64,000 nt of DNA, taken from the NCBI RefSeq assembly GCF_036077095.1, contig NZ_CP107960.1:6138001-6202000 (forward strand), in the 5' to 3' direction. Made by a program: the position numbers and the translations under genes. Source of the DNA: Streptomyces sp. NBC_00376 (GTDB lineage: Bacteria > Actinomycetota > Actinomycetes > Streptomycetales > Streptomycetaceae). Below, piece after piece: positions 59,660-64,000 of the stretch (position 1 is its first letter; each line of letters begins with the position of its first letter). The notes beneath the pieces are model-generated. The model saw only the letters and a list, made by a program, of their open reading frames with translations. It ran no database searches and was not told where the DNA came from.

Positions 59660-61240
59660 ATGGCAGCAACCAACCGCCGCCCCATAGCTCTCACCGCCGC
59701 AGTCGCCACGGCGGCCGCCCTCGGCGCCACGGTGTTCGCCCTTCCGGCGCTCGCCGCCGACGGCGCCGCGACCGGCGCCACGGCCGCCGCACCGAAGCTG
59801 GAGCTGACGGACGGCACGCTGGAATGGGGCGTCAAGGAGTCCTTCCGCAAGTACCTCGCCTCGTCGTTCTCCGGCGGGAAGATCACCGTCCGGGACGGTG
59901 TCGTCCAGGCGCCCGACAACGGGGTGTTCACCTTCTCCGGCGGCAAGGGCACGTACGACACGGCCACGCACGGCACCGACACCGCCTTCGGGGGCGGCGT
60001 CAACTTCTACGCCCACGGGGGAGTCCTCGACATCACGCTCTCCGACGTGAAGCTCGCCACGACCGGTACCGGCGGGGCGATCACCGTCGACGTCACGACC
60101 CCGAAGGGGACCAGCGACGACGTGGAGTTCGCGGCCCTCGACCTCTCGGCGGTGAAGCCGGGCAAGGGCGAGGGCGGCGCGATGGTCTTCAAGGACATCC
60201 CGGCGACGCTGACGAAGGCGGGTTCCGAGGCGTTCGACGGCCAGTACAAGGAGGGCGACGCGCTCGACCCGGCCACCCTCTCGGTGAAGGCGGTCACGCC
60301 CCCGTCCACCGACCCCACCGAGGAGCCCGGCACCGAACCGACCGGCACGCCCTCCACCGAGCCCACCGGCAGCCCGTCCACCGGACCGGGCACGAAGCCC
60401 ACCGGGCCCGCGTCCCCGTCCCCCTCGGTCACGGCCACCGACAAGCCGGCCGCCACCCCGGGCGAGATCGTCGACGGCACCCTGGACTGGGGCGTCAAGA
60501 AGTCCTTCCGCTCGTACGTCACGGGCCCGATCGCGGGCGGCAGGGTCGAGACGACGGCAGGCGCCACCGCGTCCGGCGACGGCTACCGGTTCTCCGACGC
60601 GAGCGGACACTTCGACGCCGCGAAGCAGAGCCTGAACGCCGAATTCCACGGCAAGGTCCGCTTCCTGGGCCATGAGGAGGACGGCGCGTACACCCTCGAC
60701 CTCTCACTGACCGGCATGGAGATCCAGGTCAACGGCACGAAGGGCACCCTGATCGCGGACGTCTCCAGCAAGGACCGCAAGACCAAGGAGGTCTCCACCT
60801 ACACCGGTCTGGCCGTCGCGGACCTGAAGCTGCCGAAGGGGCAACTCGCCGTCAGGAACGGTGTGGTGAACCTCTCCGCCGTCCCGGCGACCCTCACCGC
60901 CGACGGCACCAAGGCATTCGGCGGCATGTACGAGGCCGGCGAGCAGCTCGACGCGCTGACCGTCGCGGTCGCCCTCGACAAGGACGCCGAACTCCCGGGC
61001 ACCACGGGCGGTTCCGGCTCCGCGGGCGGCACCGGATCGGCCGGCGGCTCCGGATCGACGGGCGGCTCCGCGACCTTGGGCGGCGGCGGCAGCGTCGGCG
61101 GCGGCTCGGTCGGCGGTTCGGGCTCCCTCGCCGCCACCGGCTCCGGCATCCCGGCGGGCGCCCTGTTCGCCGCCTCGGGCGTGGTCGTGGCGGCCGGCGC
61201 CGGAGTCGTGATCGCGGCCCGCCGTCGCCGTACCGTCTGA
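59660..61240 (+). CDS. htaA: HtaA-domain surface protein with class E sortase signal
   Basis: 526 residues. Signal peptide (about 1-33), HtaA domain (about 48-215), a Thr/Pro/Glu/Ser-rich linker (about 217-265), a second HtaA domain (about 273-435), a Gly/Ser tract (about 450-488), then LAATG at 490-494, a hydrophobic helix and ARRRRTV. LAxTG is the class E sortase motif of Streptomyces, so this protein is probably linked to peptidoglycan, whereas its neighbour is membrane-held. Heme relay from wall to membrane is the likely role. GAGGAGA precedes the ATG; 53 bp separate it from the first htaA. Confidence 0.93.
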   Translation: MAATNRRPIALTAAVATAAALGATVFALPALAADGAATGATAAAPKLELTDGTLEWGVKESFRKYLASSFSGGKITVRDGVVQAPDNGVFTFSGGKGTYDTATHGTDTAFGGGVNFYAHGGVLDITLSDVKLATTGTGGAITVDVTTPKGTSDDVEFAALDLSAVKPGKGEGGAMVFKDIPATLTKAGSEAFDGQYKEGDALDPATLSVKAVTPPSTDPTEEPGTEPTGTPSTEPTGSPSTGPGTKPTGPASPSPSVTATDKPAATPGEIVDGTLDWGVKKSFRSYVTGPIAGGRVETTAGATASGDGYRFSDASGHFDAAKQSLNAEFHGKVRFLGHEEDGAYTLDLSLTGMEIQVNGTKGTLIADVSSKDRKTKEVSTYTGLAVADLKLPKGQLAVRNGVVNLSAVPATLTADGTKAFGGMYEAGEQLDALTVAVALDKDAELPGTTGGSGSAGGTGSAGGSGSTGGSATLGGGGSVGGGSVGGSGSLAATGSGIPAGALFAASGVVVAAGAGVVIAARRRRTV

Positions 61241-61260
61241 CCCGTCCGGGTCCCATGACG

Positions 61261-61306
61261 GCACCGCCCGGGTGGACCGGCCGAACGGCCGCCACCCGGG
61301 CGGTGC
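61261..61306. terminator. Long hairpin terminator after htaA
   Basis: Perfect 15-bp arms GCACCGCCCGGGTGG (61261-61275) and CCACCCGGGCGGTGC (61292-61306) with a further short stem inside. It ends one base before the leader of the next gene. Confidence 0.85.
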
Positions 61307-61318
61307 TTGAATGCCCAC

Positions 61319-62005
61319 ATGAGCGACATCGACTTCGACGTACCCGAGGGCATCGACGTACTGCGCGTGTTCTGCGGCCCCGACGGGCGGCACGGCAACG
61401 CCCTCGGCGTGGTGCGCGACGGCCGGACCTACCCGGACGAGGCGTCCCGGCAGGCGCTGGCCGGCCGGCTCGGCTTCAGCGAGACGGTGTTCGTCGACGA
61501 CCCCGAGCGCGGACAGGTCGACATCTACACCCCGGGTCTCCGCCTCCCGTTCGCCGGGCATCCGCTCGTCGGCACGGCCTGGCTGCTCGACCTGGAGATC
61601 CTGGAGCTTCCGGTCGGGGAGATCTTCGCCCGCCAGGACGGCGAGTTCACCTGGATCACCGCCCGCCCCGAGTGGGCACCCCCGCGCACGCTGGAGCGGT
61701 ACGGGTCCGTCGCCGAGGTCGAGGCGCTGGACGGGCCGCCGCCGGGGGAGGGCTGGCTGTACGTATGGGCCTGGGAGGACGAGGCGGCCGGCCAGGTCAG
61801 GGCGCGGGCGTTCCCCCGGCGCGACGACAACATCGTGGAGGACGAGGCGACCGGAGCGGCGGCGCTGCTGCTCAGTGCGGAGCTGGGGCGCGCCCTCAAC
61901 ATCAGGCAGGGCCGCGGCTCCCAGATCCTCACCGCCCCCGCGCCCGACGGCACGGTGGAGGTCGGCGGCCGGGTGGCACTGGCCCCCGTACGGGCCCGGC
62001 GCTGA
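61319..62005 (+). CDS. PhzF family protein (short)
   Basis: 228 residues of PhzF fold. Seen: VFCGPDGRHGNALGVV, GFSETVFVDD with the catalytic-type Glu, LPFAGHPLVGTAWLL, and EDEATGAAALLLSAELGR. Shorter than usual (about 260-300), with a trimmed middle, so activity may differ. The hairpin ending at 61306 leaves no room for a ribosome site before the ATG at 61319; the message may be leaderless, or start at the TTG at 61307. It sits between heme genes but no heme link is evident. Confidence 0.88.
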   Translation: MSDIDFDVPEGIDVLRVFCGPDGRHGNALGVVRDGRTYPDEASRQALAGRLGFSETVFVDDPERGQVDIYTPGLRLPFAGHPLVGTAWLLDLEILELPVGEIFARQDGEFTWITARPEWAPPRTLERYGSVAEVEALDGPPPGEGWLYVWAWEDEAAGQVRARAFPRRDDNIVEDEATGAAALLLSAELGRALNIRQGRGSQILTAPAPDGTVEVGGRVALAPVRARR

Positions 62006-62023
62006 ACCGGGCCCGAGGCGCCA

Positions 62024-62686
62024 CTACGCGCTGAGCGGGAACACCTTGCCAAGCTCCCGGAAGACCGCCGTGTTCAGCGCGAAAGCGCGCTTGCACTCGT
62101 CGACGACGCGCTGCTTCTCCAGGTCGTCCGCGTCCACCGCGTCCAGCAGCTCGCGGTAGTCCCGCTTGAACGAGGCGGGGTTGGATATCTCCTCGAAGAC
62201 GTAGAACCGGACCCCGTCGCCCTTGCGCGCGAAGCCCCAGGTCCGCTCCGCCTTGTCCCGGATGATCTGGCCGCCGGAGAGGTCGCCGAGGTAGCGGGTG
62301 TAGTGGTGCGCGACGTATCCGGCCGGCCAGTCGCGGGCGCACTCGGCGACCCGGGCGGCGTACACGGCCGTGGCCGGCAGCGGCTCCAGGCCCTCGCGCC
62401 AGTCCGCACCCCGCAGATGGGCCAGATCGCGCTCCAGCTCGGCGGTGCGCATGAGTTCGGGCCGGATGAAGGGACCGGCGACCGGGTCGCCGTGCAGCGC
62501 CTGCGCGCCTTCCTCCAGGGCCCGGTACACGAACCACAGCTGCTCCGTGTACCGCGTGTACGCCTCCACTCCGAGGCGCCCGCCGAGCAGGTCGCTCATG
62601 AAGGTCGAGGTCTCCGCCTCGGTGTGCTGCTCGTGCGACGCGGTACGGATGAGCGTCGAGAAGGGCGTGGTGGCGGTGGCGTCCAA
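62024..62686 (-). CDS. hmuO: Heme oxygenase
   Basis: Cleaves heme to biliverdin, CO and iron; cytoplasmic, 220 residues, all helical. Seen: a probable proximal heme ligand His21 in ASHEQHTEAE, the LWFVYRALEE helix, HYTRYLGDLSGGQ with the flexible glycine distal helix (Gly-Asp-Leu-Ser-Gly-Gly), and the C-terminal ALNTAVFRELG helix. Start: a TTG at 62686 behind AGGAGG at 6 bases. The iron box palindrome at 62792-62809 lies upstream. It completes the HtaA-HmuTUV pathway by freeing iron. Confidence 0.95.
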   Translation of the reverse strand: MDATATTPFSTLIRTASHEQHTEAETSTFMSDLLGGRLGVEAYTRYTEQLWFVYRALEEGAQALHGDPVAGPFIRPELMRTAELERDLAHLRGADWREGLEPLPATAVYAARVAECARDWPAGYVAHHYTRYLGDLSGGQIIRDKAERTWGFARKGDGVRFYVFEEISNPASFKRDYRELLDAVDADDLEKQRVVDECKRAFALNTAVFRELGKVFPLSA

Positions 62687-62791
62687 GGCGGGCCTCCTGG
62701 GACCGAGAGGGGACGGGAAGTCCGGAAAGAAACGGAAATATCGGCAGCGACCGCGTGGTGCGGTGGCGCTGTCGACAACTCCGATCTTCCT

Positions 62792-62809
62792 ACTTAGGCT
62801 TACCTAAGT
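62792..62809. promoter_or_regulatory. Iron box before hmuO
   Basis: ACTTAGG CTTA CCTAAGT: perfect 7-bp arms, and on the minus strand CTTAGGTAAGCCTAAG shares the TTAGGTnAGnCTAA core of the iron box. It lies 106-123 bp upstream of the TTG start. Confidence 0.8.
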
Positions 62810-62868
62810 CAACGGCTTCCCGACAATCTGTCGGTAAAAACGATACGCCGCGTTCCGTGTGCGGAATA

Positions 62869-62906
62869 CGCGAAAGCGGCCGCCCGGGAGGGCGGCCGCT
62901 TTCGCG
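62869..62906. terminator. Terminator of map
   Basis: Perfect 17-bp arms (CGCGAAAGCGGCCGCCC and its complement) with a GGGA loop, 18 bp past the methionine aminopeptidase stop. Confidence 0.88.
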
Positions 62907-62924
62907 GAGGAACGGTCCGGGCGG

Positions 62925-63782
62925 TTACGGGAGCGTCAGGATCTCGGCGCCCGTCTCCGTCACCACCAGCGTGTGCTCGAACTGCGCGGTGCGCCTGCGG
63001 TCCTTCGTCACCACGGTCCAGCCGTCGTCCCACATGTCGTAGTCGTGGCTGCCCAGCGTCAGCATCGGCTCGATGGTGAACGTCATCCCGGGCTGCATCA
63101 CGGTGGTCGCGTGCGGGCTGTCGTAGTGCGGAATGATCAGGCCGGAGTGGAACGAGGAGCTGATCCCGTGCCCGGTGAAGTCCCGCACCACGCCGTAGCC
63201 GAAGCGCTTGGCGTAGGACTCGATGACCCGCCCGATCACATTGACCTGCCGGCCCGGCCGGACCGCCTTGATGGCCCGGTTCAGCGACTCCTCGGTGCGC
63301 TCCACGAGCAGCCGGGACTCCTCGTCCACGTCGCCGCAGAGGTACGTGGCGTTGTTGTCGCCGTGCACACCGTTGATGTACGCCGTGACGTCGAGGTTCA
63401 CGATGTCGCCGTCGCGCAGCACCGTGGAGTCCGGGATGCCGTGGCAGATCACCTCGTTGAGCGAGGCGCAGAGCGACTTGGGGAAGCCGCGGTAGCCGAG
63501 CGTCGACGGGTAGGCGCCGTGGTCGCACATGAACTCATGGGCGACCCGGTCGAGTTCGTCCGTCGTGACACCCGGGGCGATGTGCTTCGCGGCTTCCGCC
63601 ATCGCCTGCGCGGCGATCCGGCCGGCGATGCGCATGCGCTCGATGGTGTCGGAGTCCTGGATCTCCGGACCGGTGTACGGGGTGGGGGCCGGCTTGCCCA
63701 CGTATTCGGGGCGCCGGATGTTTCCGGGTACGGAGCGGATGGGAGTGATCTCCCCGGGTACGAGCAGCGACTGGCCAGACAT
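62925..63782 (-). CDS. map: Methionine aminopeptidase, type I
   Basis: Removes N-terminal methionine from new proteins; 285 residues. Seen: an N-terminal extension with [19 protein letters not shown], typical of the actinobacterial MapB form; metal ligands in [19 protein letters not shown] (two Asp), GHGISSSFH (His), [10 protein letters not shown] (Glu) and the late AQFEHTLVV (Glu); the substrate His in NEVICHGIP. Start: the ATG at 63782 ([10 protein letters not shown]); an upstream extension is not conserved in character. Divergent from the small gene at 63841. Confidence 0.96.
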   Translation of the reverse strand: MSGQSLLVPGEITPIRSVPGNIRRPEYVGKPAPTPYTGPEIQDSDTIERMRIAGRIAAQAMAEAAKHIAPGVTTDELDRVAHEFMCDHGAYPSTLGYRGFPKSLCASLNEVICHGIPDSTVLRDGDIVNLDVTAYINGVHGDNNATYLCGDVDEESRLLVERTEESLNRAIKAVRPGRQVNVIGRVIESYAKRFGYGVVRDFTGHGISSSFHSGLIIPHYDSPHATTVMQPGMTFTIEPMLTLGSHDYDMWDDGWTVVTKDRRRTAQFEHTLVVTETGAEILTLP

Positions 63783-63840
63783 GTCAGCGAGTCTAACCAG
63801 CGCGCTTGGGGCAGCATGGCCCCGAGGGAAGGAGCCGATG

Positions 63841-64000
63841 ATGGCCCTGTTCAAGAAGCGCACGGTCGGCAAGCCGGGCGAGTGGTACTACTGCCTGGAA
63901 CACCACAAGGTCGAGGAGGGCCCCGAGTGCCCGGCCAAGGACCGGTTCGGGCCGTACACCTCCCGTGAGGAGGCGCAGCACGCGATGGACACCGCGCGGG
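63841..64000 (+). CDS. Small conserved hypothetical protein (3' end outside window)
   Basis: Fifty-three codons are visible: [18 protein letters not shown], then [21 protein letters not shown] and [14 protein letters not shown], with the last codon cut by the window end. A basic start, two cysteines and the [13 protein letters not shown] block look like a small actinobacterial protein often adjacent to map; its function is unknown. GGAAGGAG precedes two consecutive ATGs (63838, 63841); the second has the better 6-base spacing. Confidence 0.75.
   Translation, partial: MALFKKRTVGKPGEWYYCLEHHKVEEGPECPAKDRFGPYTSREEAQHAMDTAR

Overview
This is a 64 kb piece of a very high-GC actinobacterial chromosome, almost certainly Streptomyces. 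The evidence is codon use with G or C at nearly every third position, GTG and TTG starts, Tat and lipoprotein signals, DmdR/IdeR-type iron boxes, a class E sortase motif (LAATG), and an RNase HI-phosphatase fusion close to rnpB. The order RNase H-phosphatase, rnpB, PhoD phosphatase, Efe iron uptake, HtaA/Hmu heme uptake, methionine aminopeptidase resembles a core block I remember from S. coelicolor. That comparison is from memory and unverified.

Layout. 1-13.3 kb: catabolic region. A fused FadE34-like acyl-CoA dehydrogenase, an SCP-x type thiolase, a MaoC hydratase, a zinc alcohol dehydrogenase and a short-chain dehydrogenase together make a full beta-oxidation spiral. They lie in two blocks, and each block is preceded by a sequence matching the KstR (sterol catabolism repressor) operator. 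Between the blocks sit a DHA2 efflux pump and an ABC exporter/two-component operon. 13.4-25.3 kb: core genes, comprising an iron-regulated siderophore-binding lipoprotein, a Nif3 protein, a zinc-ribbon protein apparently starting at CTG, RNase HI/phosphatase, a decaying minisatellite, KDPG aldolase, YaaA, an RNB ribonuclease, a MerR/membrane-protein pair, and RNase P RNA with a T-tailed terminator. 25.3-39.5 kb: accessory and regulatory genes, comprising a quinone-oxidoreductase-like gene divergent from a DHA2 pump carrying a CsoR-like operator, a methyltransferase/TetR pair sharing a doubled palindromic operator, a TipA-like MerR protein, a PL8 hyaluronate-lyase-like enzyme, a SpoIIE-type phosphatase, a metallophosphoesterase, a glycosyltransferase, a MazG-like protein and a PhzF protein.

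39.5-50.5 kb: a lamin-tail secreted protein, an SDR, PhoD phosphatase, a Gfo/Idh/MocA oxidoreductase, a Bcr/CflA transporter broken by an in-frame TAG and trailed by nine 14-bp repeats, an unknown protein, a lipoprotein, a leaderless Rsm22-family methyltransferase, a DDAH-like hydrolase and a small prim-pol-like protein. 50.5-64 kb: iron and heme. An efeO-efeB-efeU operon runs into an overlapping lipoprotein gene. Then come hmuT-hmuU-hmuV, divergent from two HtaA-domain surface proteins across a 16/19 iron box, a second PhzF protein, a heme oxygenase with its own palindromic iron box, methionine aminopeptidase, and the start of a small conserved gene.

The genes in this last region fit together as follows. 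HtaA proteins would capture heme at the surface, HmuTUV would import it, and HmuO would release iron from it. EfeUOB and the siderophore-binding lipoprotein would add further iron routes, all plausibly under DmdR/IdeR. I see no tRNA, rRNA, CRISPR array, insertion sequence or prophage. The least ordinary signals are the split KstR-like sterol beta-oxidation module, the CTG start, the amber-broken transporter, and repeated duplication of stop-codon-containing gene ends at four loci.
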